A stretch of DNA of 64,000 nt from Fictibacillus phosphorivorans (GTDB taxonomy: Bacteria > Bacillota > Bacilli > Bacillales > Fictibacillaceae). The notes below the pieces were generated by a model that was not told where the DNA came from, ran no database searches, and saw nothing but the letters and a program-made list of their open reading frames with translations. A program made the translations under genes and the position numbers. Below are positions 31,207 to 39,837 of the stretch, in pieces (the first letter of the stretch is position 1; every line of letters begins with the position of its first letter). The stretch covers positions 3,720,001-3,784,000 of the forward strand of contig NZ_CP015378.1 of the NCBI RefSeq assembly GCF_001629705.1, read 5' to 3'.

Positions 31207-32274
31207 CTATCCTCTAGCTTCCCATTTTAACTCAGGGAACTTGGCTTTAAGCGTATGTAATTCTTCTAATCTCTCAATTATATAATTTTGTACACTTTCA
31301 ATATGGTCAGGCTCAGATAAAAAATTTAGTAGTGAATGATCTACATAAACAATAAATTCATCCTTGTCATCCTCTGGACCTTCAAATGTCCATTGAGGAT
31401 ATTCAAGACAGAAGTTCTCAATCGCTTTTATTAGTTTGTCTTTGTTTCTGCAATTTGCTGATACTTCTAAGAAAACCGAAATATCAGGATACTCATCATC
31501 TGTAAACCAGAACCCGCAACCAACAAATTTCCAATCACTTTGGTCACTAAATAATACATATCTGTTATAATCTCTCAATTGCTTTGCTCTGTTAATCCAT
31601 TGCATTGGCCTACCAAACAATAATTCAAATGAGTGCTTCAGCTTTCCTCCCAATGTATCGTCCAACATGGATTGTAGCTTGTATAGATTTTGCAATGCAT
31701 TTATATCAACGGGGGAAAACTTTCTACTTTTGTTCAATTCATTAACCTCCATATATCTCATAACTTCTTCTATGTATAGATCTTCTTCAAATAACTGTAG
31801 CCAATCATATATTTGATACCATTGAATCTGATGAAATTGAGTTCCTAATGCGGAATATTCATTTTTTTCTTTAGGATCATATTTTTCAGTGACATATAGC
31901 AAATATGTAAAATAACCTTTTGAATGATGTATTTGAAGATGATCATAATAACGTTTTAACTGAAATCGACCTTCTCCACTACCTAATTTATTTTCCAAAA
32001 AGAAGATATGCTTACCTTTCTTATTCTCAAAAGTAATGACTAAGTCTGGTCTACTATCGGTTTCATGGTTAATCAATTTGTTATACGTCTTTTGAGTAGA
32101 AACTCTTATCTTATCTATTTCGTTAAAATCCTTATGCATGAATTTATGAATAAAACTGGTTAATATTTTTTTATTTTTAAAAATAGGCGCAACTAACTCC
32201 GTTAAATAGTCTTCTAATGGATTGGTGGTAGAATATTTCACTAAATCGTATAGTCTTTTAAATGTTGTCTGCAT
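31207..32274 (-). CDS. PD-(D/E)XK nuclease-superfamily protein
   Basis: 355 residues from the ATG at 32274; AAGGAG lies 8 nt upstream, whereas the GTG at 32283 overlaps that site. The nuclease core is RPDLVITFENKKGKHIFFLE with the following NK: Asp in RPD and Glu-x-Lys in ENK, then an amphipathic helix with QLKRYYDHLQ, as in the PDDEXK_4 group. The C-terminal 180 residues (YRY-like YVLFSDQSDWKFVGCGFWFT and ISVFLEVSA) are a separate domain. It is monocistronic with its own terminator. Proteins of this kind are suspected of nucleic-acid defence or repair, but no partner gene is present. Confidence 0.7.
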   Translation of the reverse strand: MQTTFKRLYDLVKYSTTNPLEDYLTELVAPIFKNKKILTSFIHKFMHKDFNEIDKIRVSTQKTYNKLINHETDSRPDLVITFENKKGKHIFFLENKLGSGEGRFQLKRYYDHLQIHHSKGYFTYLLYVTEKYDPKEKNEYSALGTQFHQIQWYQIYDWLQLFEEDLYIEEVMRYMEVNELNKSRKFSPVDINALQNLYKLQSMLDDTLGGKLKHSFELLFGRPMQWINRAKQLRDYNRYVLFSDQSDWKFVGCGFWFTDDEYPDISVFLEVSANCRNKDKLIKAIENFCLEYPQWTFEGPEDDKDEFIVYVDHSLLNFLSEPDHIESVQNYIIERLEELHTLKAKFPELKWEARG

Positions 32275-32341
32275 CTCTTTCACTCCTTACCGCAGTAAGT
32301 CTTCCAAGGTCATTGCCATATATCAGTCTTTTATTTCCATT

Positions 32342-32427
32342 GTATATTTTACCAGACGTGATAGTATAAAAGTAGGTATAATTTACATATAAAGGTATAA
32401 AAACATTAATTGTAGGTATATTTTACC
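32342..32427 (+). promoter_or_regulatory. Three repeats upstream of the HtrA-like gene
   Basis: GTATATTTTACC (32342), GTAGGTATAATTTAC (32372) and GTAGGTATATTTTACC (32412) recur within 86 bp, with AAAGGTATAAAA between the last two. They could be operators or overlapping -10 elements of the protease promoter. Confidence 0.4.
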
Positions 32428-32460
32428 GGTTTAGTCTGTTATCTGACAAAGTATCTTTAT

Positions 32461-32488
32461 AACCTACAACAAGTTTGTGGGTTTTTAT
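32461..32488 (+). terminator. Terminator-like hairpin in the leader of the HtrA-like gene
   Basis: AACCTACAA pairs with TTGTGGGTT (one G-T) around a 5-nt loop, followed by TTTATTTT. It lies 36 bp before the protease start, in sense orientation, so it may attenuate rather than end a gene. Confidence 0.45.
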
Positions 32489-32523
32489 TTTCAACAAATC
32501 ATATGAAAGGTGAAGCATTTACA

Positions 32524-33825
32524 ATGAAAAAGATATTTATGACTTCCATGATGGTAATGGTTGTTCTAGTAACTGGGCTATCGCTCGCATATTTTTTGTT
32601 TTCAAAATTCCCACCTGGTCAAGCGCAACCTACAACAACTGAAGTAAAAACACAAACTATAACAAAAGAAGTTAAAGTCCCGGTAGAAGTTCCGACAAAC
32701 GAAAAAGCAAATTTAAAATCTATTATTAAAGCTACCCAAGACAAAGTAGTGCAGATTGAAACATCTAACAGCCAAGGTTCGGGGTTTCTCTATAACAACA
32801 AAGGTGATATCGTTACGAATGCTCATGTCGTAGGGTATGAAGTGGATGTTACAATCCGGATGAGCAACCAACAAACGTACCAAGGCCAAGTTATCGGACG
32901 CAGTGACCATACGGATGTTGCCCTAATTCGAGTTCCAGAGCTAGCCCATACAACACCTCTAAAAGTTAAACAACAAAAATCAGAAACAGGTGACGACGTT
33001 GTTGCATTAGGAAGTCCCCTCGGACTACAGAACACCGTAACAGTTGGTATCATAAGTGGTTTAGACCGGTCTTTTCAATTAGATCCTTACTATTATGAAA
33101 ATATGTATCAAATCACAGCACCAATTTCGCCTGGTAACAGCGGTGGTCCTATCGTTAGTGGTATAGACGGTTCAGTGCTTGGAATCAACTCTGTAAAGTA
33201 TGTAAAAGAAAATAATATTGGCTTTAGTATTCCTATGTACTCTGTTCTTCCTACTCTACAAGAATGGTCGAGAAATCCGATGAAGCTTACTCCATACGAA
33301 GAAGACTATCAATACGACTACGAGGTTCCTGAATATGATGGTGACCTCTCAGAAGAATATGAAGAGTATAACGAAGAAGATTCCTATGAGGAGTATGGTT
33401 CAGCTGAGGATGCAGAAATATATGAAGAATATAGCGAAGAGCCTTACGAAGATGAGTATTATGGAGAAGGCTTTGATTCTTCTTTAGACTTAACATCTGA
33501 ATATGCTGAAAGTATGGTCTATACCTACTATGATTATGTAAATGCTGGAGAATACAGCCTAGCTTACGATCTAATCGGTGGTAACTGGAAAGCATCCTCT
33601 CCTTCTTTAGAAGAGTTTACGGAAGGTTATGCTCAAACCCTGAGCACATATATCACCAATTCATATGTAACCGATAACGGAGACGGTACTTTCCAGGTTG
33701 AGATTACTTTAGAAGCCCAAGAGTATGTAAACGAGGGTGAGCAGACTTCCATTTATCAAGTGAGTTATATGGTTGGCATAGAGGATGATATGCCTAAATT
33801 GTTGAGTGGAGATGTAGTAGAATAA
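32524..33825 (+). CDS. HtrA/DegP-like membrane-anchored serine protease
   Basis: 433 residues from the ATG at 32524 (AAAGGTGA upstream; the 32503 ATG has no site). One N-terminal membrane anchor, a short linker rich in Lys/Val/Pro, then a trypsin-like domain with catalytic His101 (TNAHVVG), Asp131 (HTDVALIR) and Ser206 (GNSGGP). There is no PDZ domain. Instead a very acidic, Tyr-rich segment (residues about 262-325, with EEYEEYNEEDSYEEYG) leads into a roughly 110-residue C-terminal domain (YTYYDYVNAGEYSLAYDLIG) resembling small NTF2-like folds. It should act on the outer membrane face on misfolded or wall-associated proteins. Confidence 0.85.
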   Translation: MKKIFMTSMMVMVVLVTGLSLAYFLFSKFPPGQAQPTTTEVKTQTITKEVKVPVEVPTNEKANLKSIIKATQDKVVQIETSNSQGSGFLYNNKGDIVTNAHVVGYEVDVTIRMSNQQTYQGQVIGRSDHTDVALIRVPELAHTTPLKVKQQKSETGDDVVALGSPLGLQNTVTVGIISGLDRSFQLDPYYYENMYQITAPISPGNSGGPIVSGIDGSVLGINSVKYVKENNIGFSIPMYSVLPTLQEWSRNPMKLTPYEEDYQYDYEVPEYDGDLSEEYEEYNEEDSYEEYGSAEDAEIYEEYSEEPYEDEYYGEGFDSSLDLTSEYAESMVYTYYDYVNAGEYSLAYDLIGGNWKASSPSLEEFTEGYAQTLSTYITNSYVTDNGDGTFQVEITLEAQEYVNEGEQTSIYQVSYMVGIEDDMPKLLSGDVVE

Positions 33826-33844
33826 TTACGTAATATGGAAAATA

Positions 33845-33870
33845 AAAAGCACTGCGGCCGCAGTGCTTTT
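33845..33870. terminator. Bidirectional terminator between protease and esterase
   Basis: A perfect palindrome, AAAAGCACTGCGG followed by CCGCAGTGCTTTT, between convergent genes. Confidence 0.9.
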
Positions 33871-33918
33871 ACCTTTGTTAAACTTAGAAAATCGATTGCA
33901 AGAGTTACATCCACATGT

Positions 33919-35205
33919 TTAATTCTTTTTTTGTTTAATACTAACTGATAACTCGTCCCCAGCATGTTTTGATGTAAAATCTAAACTAACACGCAGTCTT
34001 CCCTCATCATCAGCACGGGTCTTCACAACTTTAGCATCCCGACCGCCCTTAATCTTCACCTGATATTTTCCGTTCGGCTTGAACCAAGGTGCTGTTTGAA
34101 CATCTGCTTTTCCTGAACCCTGAAGTTTAAATCCTTTTTCCGTCACGTCAGATAATCTAGCAAACTCCATTTTATCTCGATCAAATTCAACATCCCAGCC
34201 GTAGACAGAAAAAGATGATTCAGCCGACTTATATTGAAAAGGAATCGGTGCTTCAGGTGGGTTATTAAAGATATCCATGAAACGCGGCAACGTTTGGTGC
34301 AGATCGCGCTGCCAATATCCCCACGTATGGGAACCTGGTCCGTAACTATCCCACACATGTGAAATGTTCAGTTTCTCTAACCGATCATGAAGACTCGTTG
34401 ACATCACAAAGCAAGTCTCTTCAACCGGAGATTCCAAACCTCCATCCAACGGTCCGCCCGCTTCACCTGTTCCCGTGTGTATGGCGAGATTCACGCCTTC
34501 CAAGTTTTCTGCTAGGTCCCAAGGATTATGACTTCTCCAGATAATTTCGTTCGTTTCTCTGTCACCCCAAACGGTTCCAGGCGGCACTTTTTCTTGATTC
34601 TGAAATATCGTCTTCTCTAAAAACTCAGGATCTAGGTTTGTATCAAGTACACCTGAAAATGATGCTGCAGCTACAAAAAGATCAGGATGTCTTGCCGCGT
34701 ATGACATCGCACCAAAGCCACCCATGGATAAGCCAGCTACCGCTCGTCCTTCTCTCGATCCTTTTGCACGATAATGCTGCTCCACCCAAGGAATGAGTTC
34801 TTTAATATGATACTTCTCCCACTGTGGTGGTCCATAGGCACCTCCGTTATACCAATCCGAATAACTCGCACCTCTCCCCGCATCCGGCATAACAACAATC
34901 AACGGCAGATCCTCTGTTATCTTTTCAATATCCGTCCTAGCTGTCCATGCTTTGTAGTCACCGCAGCAACCATGCAACAAATAAAGAACAGGATATGTTT
35001 GCTCTGATTCCTCATACCCTTTTGGCAAAATAACTCGCAGTGATGTCTGTTTTCCTAATGCCGGGCTATGGAGTGTAATGTCGTGAAGCCTCTCACTTAG
35101 CGGCGTGTCCGAAATCAGCTCCACTTGTGCATGAACCTGCCCGCTTGGATAAAGGGGAATGATTAACAGAAATACAAGTAAGCTTTTTAGTAGATTGCGA
35201 AACAT
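33919..35205 (-). CDS. Secreted alpha/beta-hydrolase esterase (esterase D/antigen 85 type)
   Basis: 428 residues, ATG behind GGAGGAG. Signal peptide about 1-26 (cut after VHA). Hydrolase fold with YPVLYLLHGCCGDYKAW (oxyanion loop), the nucleophile elbow GLSMGG (Ser160), and the catalytic His in GPGSHTWGYWQRDLHQTLP. The length up to about 330 fits the PF00756 family; the last 100 residues (YGWDVEFDRDKMEFARLSDV onward) form an extra beta domain. Substrate is unknown; carbohydrate esters or wall acyl groups are usual for secreted members. Confidence 0.85.
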   Translation of the reverse strand: MFRNLLKSLLVFLLIIPLYPSGQVHAQVELISDTPLSERLHDITLHSPALGKQTSLRVILPKGYEESEQTYPVLYLLHGCCGDYKAWTARTDIEKITEDLPLIVVMPDAGRGASYSDWYNGGAYGPPQWEKYHIKELIPWVEQHYRAKGSREGRAVAGLSMGGFGAMSYAARHPDLFVAAASFSGVLDTNLDPEFLEKTIFQNQEKVPPGTVWGDRETNEIIWRSHNPWDLAENLEGVNLAIHTGTGEAGGPLDGGLESPVEETCFVMSTSLHDRLEKLNISHVWDSYGPGSHTWGYWQRDLHQTLPRFMDIFNNPPEAPIPFQYKSAESSFSVYGWDVEFDRDKMEFARLSDVTEKGFKLQGSGKADVQTAPWFKPNGKYQVKIKGGRDAKVVKTRADDEGRLRVSLDFTSKHAGDELSVSIKQKKN

Positions 35206-35362
35206 GGTATCTCCTCCTCTTCTACTTAACTTAATTTTCCTTATATAAGAATAAGATTACAGACCACTAGTTGGATTTACAATGAGGCTAAGGGCTTTAC
35301 ATAAAAGAAGTGGTTCTAGGTATAATTTCCTTGCGATTTATCAGCCAACATTTTTCTCCATT

Positions 35363-35389
35363 AAAAAAATCCCTGTTTCCAGAGATTTT
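35363..35389 (-). terminator. Terminator of a small membrane gene
   Basis: Arms AAAATCCCTG and CAGAGATTTT (one mismatch) around a 4-nt loop with TTTTTTTAA on the minus strand, just after the stop at 35396. The stretch 35206-35362 has only the esterase promoter region. Confidence 0.65.
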
Positions 35390-35395
35390 CTTTAG

Positions 35396-35551
35396 CTATT
35401 TATTTCTATTTTTATTCTTCGCGCTATAAATTCTGTAGATGCTCCCAATAGCTGCGATAACCAACACAATCACAAGGGAAAAAGTCGTTTTGACATAGAT
35501 GTTATAACCTAGGGCGAGTATAAACGCTAAGAGAATGAATATGTTTAGCAT
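35396..35551 (-). CDS. Small membrane protein (51 residues)
   Basis: ATG at 35551, chosen for AAGGGGG upstream; the frame is open to 35602 but that start has no site. The protein is two short membrane helices (LNIFILLAFILALGYNIYV and FSLVIVLVIAAIGSIYRIYS) and a basic Asn/Lys tail. No family is recognised. It precedes another tiny membrane ORF on the same strand. Confidence 0.55.
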   Translation of the reverse strand: MLNIFILLAFILALGYNIYVKTTFSLVIVLVIAAIGSIYRIYSAKNKNRNK

Positions 35552-35618
35552 GGATCTAGCCCCCTTCTCATAAGTTTCGGGATCTTTCCGACTTTCTATC
35601 ATAGATATTTAAGAACGC

Positions 35619-35729
35619 TTATTCATAGAACGAATTAATTAAAAGCAGCACGGCCCATACGGTAAACGTACACCAGCAACCAATAGTAACATTCCTCTGC
35701 TTAATTTTTTCATTGTGCTTGAAGAACAT
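35619..35729 (-). CDS. Small membrane protein (36 residues)
   Basis: ATG at 35729 with AGAGAGGAGAG upstream. The protein has a basic start (MFFKHNEKIKQRN) and a single helix (GCWCTFTVWAVLLLIN) ending FYE. It is the same length as the proteins at 13968 and 14162 but does not share their LW-LLL-IP core. Confidence 0.5.
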   Translation of the reverse strand: MFFKHNEKIKQRNVTIGCWCTFTVWAVLLLINSFYE

Positions 35730-35800
35730 TGATACTCTCCTCTCTAATTGTATTTATGAATATCCTTTATATGTAATCTTAAACATTTGTTTAAGATATT

Positions 35801-36433
35801 TTATGATTTGGTTATTTCAAAACCCAATCTTTCTGCAAGTTCTTTCGTCTCTTGTCTTTCTAGATCTGTTCCGCATTCTGCAAAAACGCTCTTCAAACGT
35901 TCTTTTGCAGCCTCTCTATCACCGCATTCATGATAAAGAACTGCTAGTACATGTGGATTCTCATGATATCCTTGTACTTCTCTTTTCTCGAGTCCCTGTA
36001 TAACATCCTGTAAACTTTGAAACTGTTGAAAATATGGGATGATTATTTTCTCAATGTCTTGTTTAATTTGTTCTGTAAGATCATCTAAATTAGTGGTTGG
36101 AGTTAGCTTGTACCAAATATCTTCATGTTGATCCGATGTACTTTTGAGCTCGGATATTCTTAGCCTCATCACAGAATCCACTTCTAATGGAAATTTTGGC
36201 GGAACATACTGATAGTATGTTCCATATAAGCTTTCAACCGATATACCTGTATTAATCGTGAACGCTAGATTCTCACTAGTATTCCAACTAGAGGATTGAA
36301 CGTTGATAGTCCACGAAAACTCCGAGAATGTACGTACAAAATTATTTCCTTTCTTTTTAAAGCGATGATTTTTTAACGTAGGAGCAATAATTTCCTTCAC
36401 TATTTGTTTAAATACGTCTTTCATCTTCACCAT
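35801..36433 (-). CDS. DUF4304-domain protein
   Basis: 210 residues from the ATG at 36433 (AGGGAGA upstream; the ATG at 36451 lies before the site). N-terminal about 125 residues fit DUF4304: FKQIVKEIIAPTLKNHRFKK, NNFVRTFSEFSWTINVQSSS, LAFTINTGISVESLYGTYYQ. The rest is helical and TPR-like (HVLAVLYHECGDREAAKERL). The DUF4304 role is unknown; such genes are common in accessory regions with immunity genes. Confidence 0.75.
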   Translation of the reverse strand: MVKMKDVFKQIVKEIIAPTLKNHRFKKKGNNFVRTFSEFSWTINVQSSSWNTSENLAFTINTGISVESLYGTYYQYVPPKFPLEVDSVMRLRISELKSTSDQHEDIWYKLTPTTNLDDLTEQIKQDIEKIIIPYFQQFQSLQDVIQGLEKREVQGYHENPHVLAVLYHECGDREAAKERLKSVFAECGTDLERQETKELAERLGFEITKS

Positions 36434-36539
36434 AAATGTCTCCCTATTCAATGAAAACCTTTCATAAACCTGGTCCTCTGGGTCTTCTTACAGATTCTAT
36501 TGGCCTTTTACAATTAGCCGTTAACTTCTTTTCCACACA

Positions 36540-36580
36540 AAAAAGAAAGCACGTGAACTGAATCGTCTTCGTGCTTTCTC
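36540..36580 (-). terminator. Terminator of the third 35-residue ORF
   Basis: Arms AGAAAGCACG and CGTGCTTTCT around a 16-nt loop, with TTCTTTTTTGTG on the minus strand. Confidence 0.7.
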
Positions 36581-36582
36581 CA

Positions 36583-36690
36583 CTAAAATATAATCCATAT
36601 GGTAACTGCAATTAATATGGTAAGCAGCCATAATGGCAATGATAATAAAATTCCCCATAAGATGACCTTTGCCATCTTCTTCTTAGTCAT
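36583..36690 (-). CDS. 35-residue hydrophobic protein (small family member 3)
   Basis: ATG at 36690 with an AGAGGGA site upstream; MTKKKMAKVILWGILLSLPL followed by WLLTILIAVTIWIIF and TAG. The core VILWGILLSLPLWL matches GCLWGLLLSIPVWI (14162) and GLFWALLFCIPLWL (13968). It has its own terminator, like the 13968 gene. One membrane helix with a basic N-terminus. Function unknown. Confidence 0.6.
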   Translation of the reverse strand: MTKKKMAKVILWGILLSLPLWLLTILIAVTIWIIF

Positions 36691-36862
36691 ATAAATCCCT
36701 CTATCGTTTAAGTGATACTATCTATATATTTTCATACGCTGATTTTACTTGAAAGTTCCCTGAATTTCACTTTTTGTGTCTTATTTTTACATAAATCATT
36801 CCCTTCAACCTGCCTGTCTATCTATTGTAGAAAAGTGTTAATTGGGAAAATCGCTATGTTTG

Positions 36863-37048
36863 CTATTTCAACTCAGAATCTGTGATTATATTATCCATAA
36901 ATCTAAACGAGGAAGAATTGATTGAACTATCTGCCTCTCTATCTTCAATTAATGATAGTAGCTTTCCAACTAAAGGCCAATAACTTATAACTTTTAAAAA
37001 AACTCTATCAAAAGTCTTCTTAACTGCAAAAAGCAGTAAAAAATTTAT
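36863..37048 (-). pseudogene. Possible remnant frame with no start codon
   Basis: A stop-to-stop frame reads INFLLLFAVKKTFDRVFLKV, then ISYWPLVGKLLSLIEDREAD and SSFRFMDNIITDSELK before TAG at 36863. It has protein-like composition but no ATG, GTG or TTG near the start. The rest of 36700-37120 holds no supportable gene. Confidence 0.25.
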
Positions 37049-37121
37049 CTATTTTTTTGTAAAAACCACTTTATTTATTCCGTAAAAAAGTGAGGAAGAA
37101 AGGGATAACTAAAGTAGGGTT

Positions 37122-37157
37122 AAAAAAAAAGGAAATATGGAAATTCTCCATACTTCC
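37122..37157 (-). terminator. Terminator of the lipase-effector operon
   Basis: Arms GGAAATATGGA and TCCATACTTCC (one mismatch) with TTTTTTTTTAA on the minus strand, 14 bp after the stop at 37172. Confidence 0.75.
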
Positions 37158-37171
37158 TTACTTCTTGTCAT

Positions 37172-37435
37172 TTAATTCTTATATTTGCTTATCTTTAATG
37201 GAACCGTAATAAAATACAGATCTACAGCATAATAGGTCACCCAGATTCCTATTCCTTGTGCAGCAAGCTCTTTATTCATTTGAGATAAATGTTCATTTAC
37301 CTTTCTGATGCCGAAACGGCCTGGAAACCATGAGAATATAGCGGGTACCTTGTATTTTCTATTATATAATTTTTGCAAGAAGATAAATAAGCTTAAAAAC
37401 AATAAGACTATGATGATACTTATCATTTCATCCAT
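37172..37435 (-). CDS. Small membrane protein downstream of the lipase effector
   Basis: 87 residues, unrecognised. One N-terminal helix (MISIIIVLLFLSLFIFLQKL), a basic middle (YNRKYKVPAIFSWFPGRFGI), then a hydrophobic C-terminal segment (IGIWVTYYAVDLYFITVPL). It follows the other small membrane gene by 19 bp and is probably in the same operon as the lipase-like gene. A role in effector delivery or membrane protection is possible but not shown. Confidence 0.5.
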   Translation of the reverse strand: MDEMISIIIVLLFLSLFIFLQKLYNRKYKVPAIFSWFPGRFGIRKVNEHLSQMNKELAAQGIGIWVTYYAVDLYFITVPLKISKYKN

Positions 37436-37454
37436 TTACTTATTCACCTCTTTA

Positions 37455-37688
37455 TTAACCTGTTTCCTTATATTTCCGATAGGCATAAGCACCAATAGTG
37501 ACGATGAGACCAATAATAATTGAAGTAGGAACGGCTGCCATAAATCCATAAACAATTGCAAACCCTTTACCATCAGCGTCTGAAGGATCCTTAGTAGGTA
37601 TACGAGATACCCAAATAAGTAAACCGGCAATTAAAAGAATAAAAGAGATGAAAGAGGCCACAAAAAAATAAAGGACATTCTTTGCCAT
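37455..37688 (-). CDS. Two-helix membrane protein downstream of the lipase effector
   Basis: 77 residues with two membrane helices (VLYFFVASFISFILLIAGLL and VYGFMAAVPTSIIIGLIVTI) separated by an acidic loop (PTKDPSDADGKG) and ending basic. Starts 52 bp after the lipase-like gene. No family is recognised. Confidence 0.5.
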   Translation of the reverse strand: MAKNVLYFFVASFISFILLIAGLLIWVSRIPTKDPSDADGKGFAIVYGFMAAVPTSIIIGLIVTIGAYAYRKYKETG

Positions 37689-37740
37689 TGTTTTAATTCT
37701 CCTAAATTACGATTGTAGATAATTAAAATACATATCGAGG

Positions 37741-39822
37741 TTAACCATACGTCCCGCGTTCTGTTTGCTCATGCATCACGAGCATATTGTTTTTTACATG
37801 TTGTGAGATTTCACTCAAGGCATCAATCGCGAGTCCTTTGTTATGGGTCAGCTGATATACGATGTCTTTGAATAGCATGTCCATTTCTTCAAGTATGCCG
37901 GTTGCTGCCGTGTTGTATAAGTAGATATTGAAATAGTTGGTTTGACTGAACAGTGCGGACTTCAGGTATGGCTTGAATTTTTGGACAAGTCCAGGAAAGA
38001 AAACAATTAGGTTATCAAGTCCACGACGAAGACCTTCTACCGTATCAGCAAGTTCATCAAGTGGCTCGAGCGCGTCATTTACCATCGCACGCAGCTTATC
38101 GTCGAAGTCTGTGAACATACCAGCCAATTTAACAGGCAAGCTTCCGTTTAAAATGACAAACACCGCACCTTTTATCGTATTAGATATGCCTTCTAATACG
38201 CTTTCCAACATGGCGGCAATTCCCTCTAGTCCAACGAGCAGTGGCAATGCAACTTTATGCGCGAAATCTCCGAAAGCGGCTATAGAGAGCTCTAGCTGAA
38301 TATCGAGAATTTTCATCCCCATCTTCAGATAAGGAGAGTCTAGCATTTTGAAATCCTCGGCTGAACCAAAGTTCGGTATAATAATTGACTGAGGGACACC
38401 AGTTGAGATGCCGCTTGCGAGCAGCTTGTCTCTCTCTGTAAAATTGTCAGCCGTTGCCGTAACATCTGTGCTGTAAGAATCCATGTGCTTTTTAACCGTT
38501 AGATTGTTCTTACTTAGAATCTTATAATGAGCCATAAACTCACCAACAACAGCATCCGTAAAATGGTCAGTCCCACCTTCAAAAAGTTCAGGGATCTTTT
38601 GCGATACCATTCTGGGAAGTGTATCGGTTAGATCTTCAACGTTTGAGCGCAGACTGTAGAGAAAGTTTCTAGCGTCTCCAAAGAGTGATTCTACGTTTAT
38701 ATTTTTGTTCATAAGAAATTCCACGAGCTCGGCAGGTGGAGAGTTCAAGAAAAAATTTAACGATTGAACTTTGGATTCCGCGCTATCTAATAATGTGATG
38801 AGATGGTAGATCTCTGTTTTGATCACGTTACCCGTTGTGGTGATTCCAGCAAACAGAGGATTTTCAGCAGCCTCTTCGAACATATCGCGGAAAGTCTGTT
38901 GCAGCGTGTGAAGCCGCTCGTAATAGCGACTTCCTTCGTGATCAACGATAGCAGCAGAGTTCTGTAAATACGAATGAACGTATCCCATTCGGGTGCCGAC
39001 ATAACCTTCTAAAGACTTTGAAAGCATGTGCATGTTCTCTGTATTCATGTCGATACGCTCAGAACTGCCTGTATGAAGGGATTGTCCCGTCCAAATACTT
39101 GATACCACACTGGAATCAGCTTCATCGAAATGAATCTTCCCAAATCCAGGCTCACCAGGTTCACCGATCACATAAACCAACTTACCCGTTTCATCCTTAC
39201 CGATATATCCGGTATGGTTGTTAGCAAAATGCATCATATTCGGAATTCCATGATTAATCTCAATCTGTTTTCCAGGGATACGATGACCGAGCATTAACCC
39301 GGTTTCGAGACTCGTTAAGACGTCATATCGGCCAAAATAGTTCGTGATGTTATCATACTCTTTACCATAATCTACGACACCTTCTGGCAGCATAGCAGGA
39401 TTCAGCGTTACCGTTTTAACATCAGGATTCGCCACCCCTACCGCATTTGCATTTCCGCCGCCGAGGGAGTTACCGCACACATAGGAGATGTTGCCATACT
39501 TCTTTTCCATATCATCAAAATAATCACGAGCTGCCTCGACTTGTGCTGGAACCATATCACTTAACAACTGAAGGTCAGTGAGTATATCTTTCTTATCTCC
39601 CGTGTCGGTACCCGTATAAGCGACAATGACTTCTTTTGTATCGTTTGACGCAAGAGTAATCGCATTTAGACCGTTTACCTCTGATTCTTTTACATCTAAG
39701 ACGCGGTACGAATTTCCGTTGACTTCAACAACTTGGTTCACTTCGTATTCTTGGTAGGCATGAAATCCCGAAATTTCAACTAAGTCTTGATCGGTAACTG
39801 TTTTCGTTTGGGTCTTAATCAT
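37741..39822 (-). CDS. Predicted T7SS lipase effector (TslA-like, reversed domain order)
   Basis: 693 residues, ATG behind AGGAGG, no signal peptide. The N-terminal about 250 residues are a lipase fold: VIVAYTGTD, the nucleophile elbow CGNSLGGGNA (Ser119), a candidate Asp167 in GRYDVLT, and His198 or His203 in MMHFANNHTGYIG. The rest (about 260-693) is a long helical region (LSKSLEGYVGTRMGYVHSYL; LEELADTVEG-type repeats) of LXG-like character. In the Staphylococcus aureus T7SS toxin TslA the lipase also comes first and the LXG-like domain last, and lipoproteins give immunity; here four DUF1672 lipoproteins lie directly upstream. The identification rests on architecture and context. Confidence 0.7.
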   Translation of the reverse strand: MIKTQTKTVTDQDLVEISGFHAYQEYEVNQVVEVNGNSYRVLDVKESEVNGLNAITLASNDTKEVIVAYTGTDTGDKKDILTDLQLLSDMVPAQVEAARDYFDDMEKKYGNISYVCGNSLGGGNANAVGVANPDVKTVTLNPAMLPEGVVDYGKEYDNITNYFGRYDVLTSLETGLMLGHRIPGKQIEINHGIPNMMHFANNHTGYIGKDETGKLVYVIGEPGEPGFGKIHFDEADSSVVSSIWTGQSLHTGSSERIDMNTENMHMLSKSLEGYVGTRMGYVHSYLQNSAAIVDHEGSRYYERLHTLQQTFRDMFEEAAENPLFAGITTTGNVIKTEIYHLITLLDSAESKVQSLNFFLNSPPAELVEFLMNKNINVESLFGDARNFLYSLRSNVEDLTDTLPRMVSQKIPELFEGGTDHFTDAVVGEFMAHYKILSKNNLTVKKHMDSYSTDVTATADNFTERDKLLASGISTGVPQSIIIPNFGSAEDFKMLDSPYLKMGMKILDIQLELSIAAFGDFAHKVALPLLVGLEGIAAMLESVLEGISNTIKGAVFVILNGSLPVKLAGMFTDFDDKLRAMVNDALEPLDELADTVEGLRRGLDNLIVFFPGLVQKFKPYLKSALFSQTNYFNIYLYNTAATGILEEMDMLFKDIVYQLTHNKGLAIDALSEISQHVKNNMLVMHEQTERGTYG

Positions 39823-39837
39823 ATTAACCTCCTATCG

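Noticed and set aside
37436..37630. Second minus-strand frame of 64 codons overlapping the small membrane genes
   Set aside because: It overlaps the 77-residue frame at 37455-37688 in another phase, and only the latter has a plausible start and membrane topology.
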